Positions 49,267 through 57,723 of a stretch of 64,000 nucleotides of DNA are shown in pieces (the first letter of the stretch is position 1; each line of letters begins with the position of its first letter). Where the stretch lies: assembly GCA_003282435.1 (NCBI GenBank), contig QBZG01000003.1, forward strand, positions 1-64,000, in the 5' to 3' direction. This stretch comes from SAR116 cluster bacterium AG-335-B03 (GTDB lineage: Bacteria > Pseudomonadota > Alphaproteobacteria > Puniceispirillales > Marisalimonadaceae). Below the pieces are notes generated by a model, which worked only from the letters and a program-made list of their open reading frames with translations, was not told the origin of the DNA and made no database searches. Both the position numbers and the translations under genes were made by a program.

Positions 49267-50054
49267 TGAAAAGCAATATTAAAATTACTGTTTTAGGTAC
49301 AGGTACATCTGTAGGTATTCCTGCTTTAGGAAAATTAGGATGGGGGAACTGTGATCCATCTAATCCAAAAAACAAAAGACAAAGATGTTCAATACTAATC
49401 CAAGATGAAAATACCACTATTTTAGTTGATGCAGGACCTGACATTAAGAATCAACTTATTGAACATAACATAAGAAAGTTAGACGCTGTTTTTATTACTC
49501 ATCAACATTCTGATCATATATCTGGATTGGATGAATTAAGACCTTTTTATTTTTATAATAGAGAAAAAATAAAGATCTACACTAATACACAAACATCTGA
49601 GTTTTTATTAACAAGATTTAACTACTTATTTGAAAAATCAGAATCATCTCAATCTTATTTTAATCCACCATTAGAATTAAAACATATTGAATATTTTGAA
49701 GAACTTAAAATAAACGATATTAATATCAAATCAATTAAACAAAATCATGGTGTAATTGACACACTTGGTTTCATATTTAATGATAAATTTGGATATTGTA
49801 CTGATGTTGTAGATTTCCCTGACAATAGTTTCAATAGCTTATATGATCTTAAAGTTTTAATTATAACCGGGCTTCGAGAAAGTCCACATTTAGCTCATGC
49901 ACATTTTGATTTATCATTTAATTGGATTAAGAAATTAAAACCTGAAATAGCTTATTTAACACATCTAAGTCCTGAATCAGATCATGACGTTGTTACTAAG
50001 TTATGTCCACCAAATGTTTATCCAGCTTATGATGGACTTACTATAGATATTTAA
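49266..50054 (+). CDS. PhnP-like MBL-fold metallohydrolase
   Basis: A 262-residue beta-lactamase-fold hydrolase. The N-terminal LGTGTSVGIPALGKLGWGNCDPSNPKNKRQRCS has cysteines placed as in PhnP-like phosphodiesterases. The metal motif is THQHSDHISGLDELRPF (HXHXDH). Further ligands are probably in KQNHGV, the CTDVVDF segment and the C-terminal AYLTHLSPESDHD. The family hydrolyses cyclic or aryl phosphodiesters. The tatD-MBL pair is conserved in alphaproteobacteria. It is the last gene of the core block, before the accessory region. Confidence 0.88.
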   Translation: MKSNIKITVLGTGTSVGIPALGKLGWGNCDPSNPKNKRQRCSILIQDENTTILVDAGPDIKNQLIEHNIRKLDAVFITHQHSDHISGLDELRPFYFYNREKIKIYTNTQTSEFLLTRFNYLFEKSESSQSYFNPPLELKHIEYFEELKINDINIKSIKQNHGVIDTLGFIFNDKFGYCTDVVDFPDNSFNSLYDLKVLIITGLRESPHLAHAHFDLSFNWIKKLKPEIAYLTHLSPESDHDVVTKLCPPNVYPAYDGLTIDI

Positions 50055-50221
50055 ATTACATAATATATATTATGCGACAATTATATATTATATTAGTTTA
50101 CTCTTATATTTAAATAAGATATATAAATAAGCTTGCTATAAGATTATATATAAAAATAAATATATATATATCATATATTTATAGTAATATTATAAAGTAT
50201 AATCTTTTAAATAATTTAAAA
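50055..50221. other. very AT-rich gap without gene
   Basis: Together with 50336-50434 this forms the longest stretch without large genes. It is dominated by alternating AT runs (TATATATA around 50160-50170). I see no RNA gene or strong hairpin. It marks the change from conserved core genes to the catabolic region. The region 50336-50434 probably carries the promoters of the small lipoprotein (minus) and of the amidohydrolase (plus). Confidence 0.5.
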
Positions 50222-50335
50222 TTAATTCGATGAGCCAATCTTTGCCCAATCAGGTGCATATGAATTGTAAGTTGCACATCCTAATCCCATAAACATAAAA
50301 GTTGCAATTAATAAAATACTAAACTTTTTAATCAT
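50222..50335 (-). CDS. 37-residue putative lipoprotein
   Basis: A short frame starting ATG at 50333-50335 encodes MIKKFSILLIATFMFMGLGC followed by a short tail (ATYNSYAPDW... to SSN) and TAA. The N-terminus is a positively charged signal with a lipoprotein-type cysteine at residue 20, although the -3 residue is Gly rather than Leu. AAGGA lies 8 bases upstream on the minus strand. Small entericidin-like lipoproteins have this layout. I know no exact family. It is divergent from the first amidohydrolase gene. Confidence 0.6.
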   Translation of the reverse strand: MIKKFSILLIATFMFMGLGCATYNSYAPDWAKIGSSN

Positions 50336-50434
50336 GTGTTTATCCTTTCTTTAACTTCAAATTAGTCTTATATTCTAGATAATTAATTCAAATTTTTATA
50401 TAGTTTATTATTTTAATAATTTTTGGAGTTTATA

Positions 50435-51502
50435 ATGAGTATCAAACCATACGGTAGTACTTCTGGTAGAATTCATGGTGAACCAGGTTATAAAGTTAGG
50501 CCTTCATCAAAAACTGTAGATGCACACTGTCACTTACACGTGCAGGAAGCAGCTGACATCGTTCAGGGCCTTTTTGATCAGTTTGACATTCCAGCTTTTA
50601 GACATTCCAATCCAATTACAACAAAGCAAAATGTCCAACAAATTAAAGATAGGTTTATGGACTTAACAAATGTTGAAACAAGACTTAAAAAAATGGACTC
50701 ACAAGGAATTGATACACAAGTACTTATACCTGTTCCCTTTCAACATTATTGTAATATAAAAAGCAATGCGGCTTACAAGGCAATAGAAACTATTAATAAT
50801 AAACTCTCTGAAACAGCAAATTCAAGAAAAGATAGATTTGTAGCATTAGGAACTCTTCCTATGCAAAATGAAGATATTGCTGTAAAGGAGATGAACCGAT
50901 GTATTAATGATCTTGATATAAGAGGATTTCAAATAATTACATTTCAAGATGGAAAAGAATTATCACATCCTTCGTATGACGGTATTTGGGAAACTGCTTG
51001 TAAGTTAGATGTACCTATTTTTTTACATCCTAATGGCTATCCAGAAGGTGAGAGATTAAAAAATCATTATTTTATTAATATTATTGGAAATCCAATGGAT
51101 ACAACTGTTGCTCTTCATCATTTGATTTTTGATGGAACAATGGAAAAAAATCCTAATTTAAAAATTTTTGTAGCTCATGGTGGCGGTTATCTTCCTGCAT
51201 ACTCTGCTAGAATTGACCATGCTTGGGGGGCAAGGCCTGACTGCAGCGGTTATAACTTAAAGTACAAACCTTCTGATTATTTAAAAAGAATGTATTTTGA
51301 CACAGTTGTTTTTTCATTTGATCAACTAAAATATCTTATTGATCAATATGGAGCTAATCACATTGTTATGGGAACCGACTATCCATACGATATGGCCGAA
51401 GATGATCCAATTGAGCATGTTATTGGCACAGAAGGTTTGACTGACAATGATTATTCACTTATTACAGGAGGAAATGCCTGTAAGTTGTTCAAAATAGTGT
51501 AA
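50435..51502 (+). CDS. ACMSD-type amidohydrolase, copy 1
   Basis: About 355 residues from ATG at 50435, with TTGGAG just upstream; a TTG extension to 50423 is possible but overlaps the ribosome site. The metal motif is VDAHCHLHVQ (His31, His33). Further ligands lie in FLHPNGYPEG, VAHGGGYLPAYSARIDHAWG and MGTDYPYDMAEDDP. This is the amidohydrolase-2/aminocarboxymuconate-semialdehyde decarboxylase superfamily, whose members decarboxylate or hydrolyse aromatic and muconate-type acids. It is a close paralog of 52670-53734 by eye. The exact substrate is unknown. Confidence 0.85.
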   Translation: MSIKPYGSTSGRIHGEPGYKVRPSSKTVDAHCHLHVQEAADIVQGLFDQFDIPAFRHSNPITTKQNVQQIKDRFMDLTNVETRLKKMDSQGIDTQVLIPVPFQHYCNIKSNAAYKAIETINNKLSETANSRKDRFVALGTLPMQNEDIAVKEMNRCINDLDIRGFQIITFQDGKELSHPSYDGIWETACKLDVPIFLHPNGYPEGERLKNHYFINIIGNPMDTTVALHHLIFDGTMEKNPNLKIFVAHGGGYLPAYSARIDHAWGARPDCSGYNLKYKPSDYLKRMYFDTVVFSFDQLKYLIDQYGANHIVMGTDYPYDMAEDDPIEHVIGTEGLTDNDYSLITGGNACKLFKIV

Positions 51503-51523
51503 ATTTTTATTTTAAAATTTTTG

Positions 51524-52525
51524 TTAATGATAAGTAGGCATAATTTTTTTTGCAAATAACCTTAAATGATCTATTCCACCACCAGCGTCGACTAAAAGCA
51601 AATACCCTATTCCATTATCTCTTAATTTTTTCAAGCGTTCATGTATTTCTTCTTCAGTTCCAATTAATGCGCCATTTAAAGCTTCATCAGGTCCCTTGAA
51701 TGACATTATACTTGAATAATTTTTACCATCAGGTCTTTCTGATAATTGATCAACCTTTGATCTAGCCATCATTCTTTTTTCTATGACTTCCATTTTTTCT
51801 TTTTCATCTTTAGCTATATATAAAGCCCTAGCCAGGGCTATTCTATTATGTGTGTCGTCATTTAATTTATTCTTATTCAATTCAGATTTATATACTTGAA
51901 CCCTTTTTATGACTTCGTCTAAAGGTGAAAATTGATCAAGTAATAAATTTGCATCTTTTGTTGCAACATTTTTTATAGTTTCATGATTTCCAGCGGCCAT
52001 CCAAAGGGTTGGGTAAGGCGATTGATGACATGAAGGTTCAACAATAATATCATCAAATGACCAGAATTTCCCTGTATAGCTCCATTTTTTTTTGTTTTCC
52101 CAAGATTTAACCATTATATCTACAGATTCATCAAACCTTTCATTAGCTTCATTCATATCTATTTTAAAGCCTTTGAATTCATTGTATCTATACCCTTTCC
52201 CTACTCCCAATTGAATTCGTCCATTAGATAATAAATCCATTGTTGCAACTTGTTCAGCTAATAAAACTGGATTATGCCACGGTAAAGTGAGAACAGCTGT
52301 GCCTAGTTTAATTTTAGAAGTTTTAGCAGCTAGATAGGTTAATAAATTTAAAGATGCAGATACTTGACCCAAGCCTGTAAAATGATGTTCTACAGTAAAT
52401 GTACTTTCAAAACCTAATCTTTCTGCTTCTACATTATAATCGATCCATTCATTATAACTAAGGGAACTGTCTATATCATTGTTAATTTTATTAAGCTTAG
52501 CACTACCAAATAATCCAAATTTCAT
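51524..52525 (-). CDS. luciferase-like (LLM) flavin-dependent monooxygenase
   Basis: About 333 residues from ATG at 52525, preferred over the ATG at 52537 because GAGGT lies 6-7 bases upstream. The LLM fold is shown by MKFGLFGSAKLN at the start, TVEHHFTGLGQVSASLNLLTYLAAKTSKIKLGTAVLTLPWHNPVLLAEQ and SNGRIQLGVGKGYRYNEF. These enzymes use FMN or F420 with a partner reductase. No reductase gene is visible nearby. It lies between and opposite to the two amidohydrolase paralogs. Confidence 0.87.
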   Translation of the reverse strand: MKFGLFGSAKLNKINNDIDSSLSYNEWIDYNVEAERLGFESTFTVEHHFTGLGQVSASLNLLTYLAAKTSKIKLGTAVLTLPWHNPVLLAEQVATMDLLSNGRIQLGVGKGYRYNEFKGFKIDMNEANERFDESVDIMVKSWENKKKWSYTGKFWSFDDIIVEPSCHQSPYPTLWMAAGNHETIKNVATKDANLLLDQFSPLDEVIKRVQVYKSELNKNKLNDDTHNRIALARALYIAKDEKEKMEVIEKRMMARSKVDQLSERPDGKNYSSIMSFKGPDEALNGALIGTEEEIHERLKKLRDNGIGYLLLVDAGGGIDHLRLFAKKIMPTYH

Positions 52526-52542
52526 AAAATACCTCATATAGA

Positions 52543-52572
52543 AAGTTTATTTTAAACTTAATTGATAAAAAC
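52543..52572. promoter_or_regulatory. candidate operator in the LLM/amidohydrolase divergent promoter
   Basis: AAGTTTA-TTT-TAAACTT (52543-52559) is a perfect 7-base inverted repeat. It overlaps AACTTAATTGATAAAAAC (52555-52572), which nearly repeats AACTTTAAATGATAAAAAC at 62303-62321 in the other divergent promoter of this region, including the exact 10-mer TGATAAAAAC. A shared regulator is a plausible reading. Confidence 0.4.
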
Positions 52573-52669
52573 TAAAATCAAATTATCTGATGATATATAT
52601 ATTTTTTTATAATTTAATATTTTATAATAATTAACTTATTAATAAAGAATTATCATTGAGGAGTGTGTT

Positions 52670-53734
52670 TTGGAACTCAAACCATATGGTGCAACCGCTG
52701 CAAGAGAGCATTTTGAAAGAAAAGAAAGATATAACTCTAATTTAACTATAGACGCTCATTGTCACTTGCATGTTCAAGAGGCAGCAGATTTAATTGAAGA
52801 TTTATTTGATCCAAATTTTGTTCCAGCTTTTAGATATACTAACGAAAAATCATCCATGCAAAATAAACAACAAGCTAAAGACAGGTCAATAAATCTAACA
52901 AATATTGATCAACGACTTAGAGACATGGACAGGCAAGGCATAGATATGCAAATTTTAATACCAGTCCCCTTTCAAGCATATTATTCAATTAGAAATAAAC
53001 GTGGTCATAAATCTATAGAAATTATTAACAATACTCTATCAAAAGTGGCAGTAGATAGACCAGACAGATTTTTATCTCTAGGCCATCTTCCATTACAGGA
53101 TACCGAAGCTGCAGTTAAAGAAATGGAAAGAGGTGTTAAAGAGCTAAATTTAAAAGGGTTTCAGGTTTTAGGAACTGTTGATGGTCACGAGTTATCTGAT
53201 CCTTCACTTGATGCAGTATGGGAGACTGCTCAAAAATTAGATACACTTATTTTTATTCATCCAAATGGATATCCACAAGGAGATCGTTTGAAAAATCATT
53301 ATTTCAATAATGTAATTGGCAATCCCTTAGACACAACTGTTGCTCTACATCATCTTATTTTTGATGGAACACTGGAAAAATTTCCAAATCTTAAAATTTT
53401 AGCATCACATGGAGGTGGTTACTTACCTTCTTATGCTGGAAGAATAGATCATGCATGGGGAGCTAGACCTGATTGTAGAGGTAATGATCTAAAGCACTTT
53501 CCTAGTTATTATTTAAAGAAAATGTATTTTGATACAATTGTCTTTACTTATGAGCAATTAAAATATCTGGTAGATGTATTTGGTGCTGACAAAATTGTTA
53601 TGGGAACTGACTATCCTTATGATATGGCAGAAGATGACCCTATAGGTCATGTATTGGGCACTCCTGGCCTAAATGAAGACGATATAAAAAAGATAACAGG
53701 AATAAATGCTGCCAAATTATTAGGTGTTAGTTAA
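52670..53734 (+). CDS. ACMSD-type amidohydrolase, copy 2
   Basis: A 354-residue paralog of the gene at 50435. It starts at TTG, well placed 6 bases after TGAGGAG (52657-52663). The metal motif is IDAHCHLHVQ (His30, His32). FIHPNGYPQGDRLKNHYF, LASHGGGYLPSYAGRIDHAWGARPDC and MGTDYPYDMAEDDPIGH follow. Conserved ligands match copy 1, and differences lie mainly in surface positions and the first 25 residues. The pair may form one heteromeric enzyme or act on related substrates. Followed 24 bases later by the Gfo/Idh/MocA gene on the same strand. Confidence 0.85.
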   Translation: MELKPYGATAAREHFERKERYNSNLTIDAHCHLHVQEAADLIEDLFDPNFVPAFRYTNEKSSMQNKQQAKDRSINLTNIDQRLRDMDRQGIDMQILIPVPFQAYYSIRNKRGHKSIEIINNTLSKVAVDRPDRFLSLGHLPLQDTEAAVKEMERGVKELNLKGFQVLGTVDGHELSDPSLDAVWETAQKLDTLIFIHPNGYPQGDRLKNHYFNNVIGNPLDTTVALHHLIFDGTLEKFPNLKILASHGGGYLPSYAGRIDHAWGARPDCRGNDLKHFPSYYLKKMYFDTIVFTYEQLKYLVDVFGADKIVMGTDYPYDMAEDDPIGHVLGTPGLNEDDIKKITGINAAKLLGVS

Positions 53735-53758
53735 CTATAATAAATTCAGGGGATGATC

Positions 53759-54796
53759 ATGATTAATCAAATTAATGTTGGTATTATTGGAACTGGATGG
53801 TGTGGTGGCATAAGAGCTAATGCGTGCGCTGATAATCCTCTTGTAGATAAGTTATATATTGCTGAAAGTAATAAAGAAAGACTTCAAGAGTTAAAAAAAT
53901 CACTTAAATTAGAAAGTTCTACTGATAATTGGAATGAATTAATTGATAATAAAAATATTGATACAATAATCATTTCTGCAACTCCAGAGACAACTCATTT
54001 TCCAATGGCATTAGCAGCATTAAAAGCTGGGAAAAATGTTTTCTTAGAAAAGCCAATTGCTACAACACTTAAAGAAGCTGAAGAATTAATAGATATATCA
54101 ATAAAAAATAATGTAAAATTTACAATTGGTTATTCTCAAAGGTTTAATTCAAAATATGCTTATGTTAAGAAATCTTTAAATGAAAATTTAATTGGAGAAC
54201 CAGTCACTTGTCTTGTAAGTAGGCATGTTACAAGAGAATTAGGTGAAAAAATTTCAGGTAGAACTGCCCTTTCCCCTGCTGCAATGGAATCAACTCATGA
54301 TCTTGATTTTTTATTATGGTGTTTACAACCAAGAAAGCCTATAAAAGTATATAGTCAAACTTCTGGAAAATTATTCTCAAAGAACAGTAACACACCTGAT
54401 CATCAGTGGATTCTTGTAACATTAGATGATGGAATGACAATTAGTGTGGGGGGTGGTTGGATTTTACCACTGGGTTACCCAAATTATTCTCACACTTGGA
54501 TTGAAGTGATAGGTACTGATGGATCATTGTTTATTGATGATAGTCATAAAGATGTTCAATTAAATACTGTTAAAGATGGTATTAGATATCCAATGTCTTC
54601 AATGCCAGGAGAGCCCGTTGAACACACTCATGCAGGTCCAATGCATGAAGAAACTAATCATTTTGTTAATGCGGTTGCGTTAAATAAGCAAGTCTTGGTA
54701 AAACCAGAAGAAGCTAAAACAGTTATGGAATTATATATAGCAGCAGATTTATCGGCTGAAACAGGTGAACCAGTCATTTTACCAAGAAATAATTGA
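53759..54796 (+). CDS. Gfo/Idh/MocA family oxidoreductase
   Basis: About 345 residues from ATG at 53759, which is 6 bases after AGGGG; ATG at 53753 would overlap the ribosome site. The Rossmann domain opens VGIIGTGWCGGIRANACADN, with LEKPIATTLKEAEELIDI as the family EKP motif. The C-terminal substrate domain has ESTHDLDFLLWCLQP, the usual catalytic HD-type segment. Such enzymes oxidise or reduce sugars, inositols and related polyols with NAD(P). It probably shares a transcript with amidohydrolase copy 2. Confidence 0.87.
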   Translation: MINQINVGIIGTGWCGGIRANACADNPLVDKLYIAESNKERLQELKKSLKLESSTDNWNELIDNKNIDTIIISATPETTHFPMALAALKAGKNVFLEKPIATTLKEAEELIDISIKNNVKFTIGYSQRFNSKYAYVKKSLNENLIGEPVTCLVSRHVTRELGEKISGRTALSPAAMESTHDLDFLLWCLQPRKPIKVYSQTSGKLFSKNSNTPDHQWILVTLDDGMTISVGGGWILPLGYPNYSHTWIEVIGTDGSLFIDDSHKDVQLNTVKDGIRYPMSSMPGEPVEHTHAGPMHEETNHFVNAVALNKQVLVKPEEAKTVMELYIAADLSAETGEPVILPRNN

Positions 54797-54802
54797 ATTA
54801 GT

Positions 54803-54830
54803 AATTAATAAATATTAATTAATAAATATT
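54803..54830. repeat. two tandem 14-base AT repeats between convergent genes
   Basis: TAATTAATAAATAT is repeated twice in tandem in the 61-base gap between the convergent oxidoreductase and cyclase genes. The units are partly self-complementary (TTAATAAATATTAA) and could help termination, but pure AT composition makes chance likely. Confidence 0.3.
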
Positions 54831-54857
54831 AATTAAGGTAATATTTAATGATACTAT

Positions 54858-55562
54858 TTATAAAACTGCTATTGCTCTGATTGGGCTTCCTGTACCTCCT
54901 CTTATTTTTAAAGGCAACCCAATAAATTTAAATCTACCTTTCCCTATTAGCTTATCTAAATTTGTTAATCCCTCAATATGAGTAAAACCCATTTCTTTAC
55001 AAACATTATGAACATCAAAATTATTTTTACCTGGAGTACCGGGACTCACAGCTTCAACTCCAAAGCTTGTGATATCTTGTTTTCCCAGCCATTCAGCTGA
55101 ATTTCTAGTCAAACCAGGAAAGTCAGTTAAAAATTTACTAGTGCCGTAAGTTCTGTCATAGTGAGCCATGTATAATAATACTGTGTCTTTAGGGTAAATA
55201 GTTAATTTGTCTTTTTCTAAGGCTTCTTTTAAGTCATCTATTGTTATATTAGACTTGAGAGGTTTATGAGATAAGTCTAAACAAATACCGTCTGTATAAA
55301 AATTTTCTAAAGGCATTTGATCAATAGATTTTGCATTAGGATCTGGATCAAAATGTGAAAATGCATCAACATGAGTCCCAGTATGCTCTCCCAAAGACAT
55401 ATACATTGATGCACACGAAAATTTTACACCATCTGCTTCTCTTATAGTTTTATGTGTTTGATATTCAGATAATACCATCGGTGGATGATTAGGAAGTGTG
55501 GGACATTTTTGATATATTTCAACAGAAAGATCAATTATTTTACTGTTCAATTTGTTCTCCAA
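54858..55562 (-). CDS. cyclase/kynurenine formamidase-like hydrolase
   Basis: A 234-residue protein of the cyclase family (includes kynurenine formamidase KynB). The metal motif is GEHTGTHVDAFSHFDPDP, a HXGTHXDXXXH pattern with Ala in place of the usual Pro. The C-terminal part has FGVEAVSPGTPG and HIEGLTNLDKL, then GLPLKIRGGTGSPIRAIAVL, typical of the fold. It would hydrolyse an amide or lactone. It is divergent from the TRAP-binding-protein-like gene over 46 bases. Confidence 0.83.
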   Translation of the reverse strand: MENKLNSKIIDLSVEIYQKCPTLPNHPPMVLSEYQTHKTIREADGVKFSCASMYMSLGEHTGTHVDAFSHFDPDPNAKSIDQMPLENFYTDGICLDLSHKPLKSNITIDDLKEALEKDKLTIYPKDTVLLYMAHYDRTYGTSKFLTDFPGLTRNSAEWLGKQDITSFGVEAVSPGTPGKNNFDVHNVCKEMGFTHIEGLTNLDKLIGKGRFKFIGLPLKIRGGTGSPIRAIAVL

Positions 55563-55608
55563 TTACTTTTGATATAAAATCAAATTTAACATATTTTAGG
55601 GATCATAT

Positions 55609-56511
55609 ATGAAAAAAGTTGTTAAAGTTGCAGGTTATCAAGGAGAGGCATCTGTCCATACAAGGTCAATGAATTTCTTTATTAATAAATTGTCAAAAAC
55701 TTTTAATTTTGAATACGAAAAAGATATAACATTATCCGGAAAAAAGGCCTCTTCTTTAATTGAACTAACCAGAAACAATAATATACAAATATCATATCTA
55801 TGGTCTAGTTATTATGAAAAACTATTACCAGAAATACAACTCTTGGATTTACCTTTTTATTTCCAAAATAAAAAAGAAGTAAAAACTTTAATTGATACTA
55901 AATTTAATAAATTTGTTTCGGAAAAGTTAGAAAATAATTTAAATTTACAATTACTAGGCTTTTGGGATAATGGCGCCAGACATATTAGTACAAATCGTTC
56001 GTTTATAACTGATGAAAGTTCCTGCTTTAATCTAAAAATTAGAACAACTCCTAGCCAATTACATATAAATATTTTTAATAAAGTAGGTTTTATATCTTGT
56101 CCATTAGATGTTAGAGACTTTAAAAAAGCTTTATCAAATGGTGAAATAGATGCTCAAGAAAATCCTTTAACTAATTTTTGGAATTTTGGGGTCCAATATT
56201 CTCAAAAATACTTGACTTTGTCCTCTCATCTTTTTGGCTTTTGCCTGTTTGTCATCAATCATGATTTCTTTAATAAACTTCAAGATCAAGAACAAGAAAT
56301 GATTTTAGAAGCAGCAAAAGAGACTATTAATTATCAATATATGTTGGCAGAAGAAGATGATTACAAACTAATTGATATGATAAAAAAAGAAAATGTTCAA
56401 ATTCGTGAAATGACAATTCTTGAAAGATCTAACTTTCTAGAAAAAGTTAAAGAATTTCATAATAATTTCTTTTTGCAATTTCCTAAAATGAACTTTAATA
56501 AAGAAATTTAA
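55609..56511 (+). CDS. TRAP-type (DctP) solute-binding protein without signal peptide
   Basis: A 300-residue protein with the DctP fold signatures. It shows VWSSYYEKLLPEIQLLDLPFYF-like and NGARHISTNRSFITDES segments, the ligand-binding Arg in NLKIRTTPSQLHINIF, and GEIDAQENPLTNFWNFG. The N-terminus starts directly with MKKVVKVAGYQGE, and a stop codon (TAG) lies four codons upstream in frame, so no signal peptide can be encoded. No DctQ/DctM permease genes are nearby. It may be a cytoplasmic ligand-binding protein. It overlaps the convergent hydrolase gene by four bases. Confidence 0.75.
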   Translation: MKKVVKVAGYQGEASVHTRSMNFFINKLSKTFNFEYEKDITLSGKKASSLIELTRNNNIQISYLWSSYYEKLLPEIQLLDLPFYFQNKKEVKTLIDTKFNKFVSEKLENNLNLQLLGFWDNGARHISTNRSFITDESSCFNLKIRTTPSQLHINIFNKVGFISCPLDVRDFKKALSNGEIDAQENPLTNFWNFGVQYSQKYLTLSSHLFGFCLFVINHDFFNKLQDQEQEMILEAAKETINYQYMLAEEDDYKLIDMIKKENVQIREMTILERSNFLEKVKEFHNNFFLQFPKMNFNKEI

Positions 56512-57710
56512 AAGTATGCTTCCCCTGGCTTTATTGTTGGATCCCATTCACAATTACCAAAAGGTCCATCACCTTTGTTGCTAACATAAGCAATTCTTTT
56601 ATCGTTAGTCTTACCTTCTAATAATGCTTTTTGTAGCCAATCCATTATATAATGATGACAATCTAACTTTCCTAAATTTGGAATACCCCATAATGGATGA
56701 AATTGATCTTCAATTACCCATAATTCTTTTTTACAAGTTAAATCTTCGTAAACTTCAACAGCGTCTTCTAATGGGCAAAGTGGATCAAATTCACCGGTTG
56801 CTAGTAAAGTTGGGCATTTAACTTTATCAGCATATCCTTTAACAGTCATTTTTTCAGCCATTTTATCAAACTCTTCTTCATCATCCATGCCTGCCATATA
56901 CATAAACATTTGTTTAAATCTTGGAGAAGAAACTGAAAATATTGTGTTATTTGGGTTAAATGTAGCTACACCACTAGCTAACGCGGCTGGCCTGTTATCA
57001 TAACTTGCTAATCTGAGAGACCAATAACTGCCCATACTAACGCCATAAATACCAATTTTCTTAGAGTCAATTTCTTCTCTAGTCTCTAAATAATCTATAA
57101 CTGCTGCCCCTGCTCTTTCATAATTATCAGCAACAGCTCTAATTTTTTGAATATTTGAGTTACCTTGACCAGGGCCGTCCATAGATATTACATGCATTCC
57201 TCTACTCACACCAAGACTGTTCATTACTCTTGGGAAATATTCTTTTGTTTGATCCATTCCAGGTACATATATAACGCAAGGTGCTTTTCTCCTGTCCGGT
57301 AACAGATGCAACAAGCATGAAATGGTTTTACCGTCATCAAATGGTACTTCCACTCTTTCAATTGGATAAGGCGCTAATGCAGATCTTCTATCTACCATTT
57401 CTTTTAATTTATTACTCAAGTAGATTTTAACAGGGTTGTCGTCAAAATAAATTGGGTGTTGGGCCATTCTATATGATTCAACTGCATGATCGTAATGTTC
57501 TAAAGCAGTTGCTTTAAAACCATTTTTCTCAGCAGTCATTGCTAAAGCTTCATCATGTTCAGCTTTTTTCCTCCACATTTTAGGAAGCATTCTGTAATTA
57601 TGAGCTCTTGTTGGAGTTTCAGGATCGTCTCTTTCGAAATTTTGAACCCTACCCCTCATATTAAGGGCTAAATCTAACATCCATTGCTGGTTATCTCTTT
57701 TAGTTCTCAT
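56508..57710 (-). CDS. alpha/beta hydrolase, C-C hydrolase/esterase type
   Basis: A 400-residue alpha/beta hydrolase. An N-terminal helical region of about 115 residues precedes the core. The core has the oxyanion region VIYVPGMDQTKEYFPR, the nucleophile elbow GVSMGS (Ser225), Asp309 in GEFDPLCP and His338 in EDQFHPLWG as the likely triad. The layout resembles 2,6-dihydroxypseudooxynicotine hydrolase and FrsA-type enzymes, some of which cleave C-C bonds in diketo compounds. It is the last gene of the minus-strand operon that starts at 62251. AAGGAG stands 9 bases before the ATG. Confidence 0.83.
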   Translation of the reverse strand: MRTKRDNQQWMLDLALNMRGRVQNFERDDPETPTRAHNYRMLPKMWRKKAEHDEALAMTAEKNGFKATALEHYDHAVESYRMAQHPIYFDDNPVKIYLSNKLKEMVDRRSALAPYPIERVEVPFDDGKTISCLLHLLPDRRKAPCVIYVPGMDQTKEYFPRVMNSLGVSRGMHVISMDGPGQGNSNIQKIRAVADNYERAGAAVIDYLETREEIDSKKIGIYGVSMGSYWSLRLASYDNRPAALASGVATFNPNNTIFSVSSPRFKQMFMYMAGMDDEEEFDKMAEKMTVKGYADKVKCPTLLATGEFDPLCPLEDAVEVYEDLTCKKELWVIEDQFHPLWGIPNLGKLDCHHYIMDWLQKALLEGKTNDKRIAYVSNKGDGPFGNCEWDPTIKPGEAYF

Positions 57711-57723
57711 AATCAGTAACTCC

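Noticed and set aside
50100-50210. AT-repeat tract as a possible replication origin
   Set aside because: There are no DnaA boxes, no dnaA/gyrB/rpmH neighbours and no iterons; it is only a low-complexity AT stretch.
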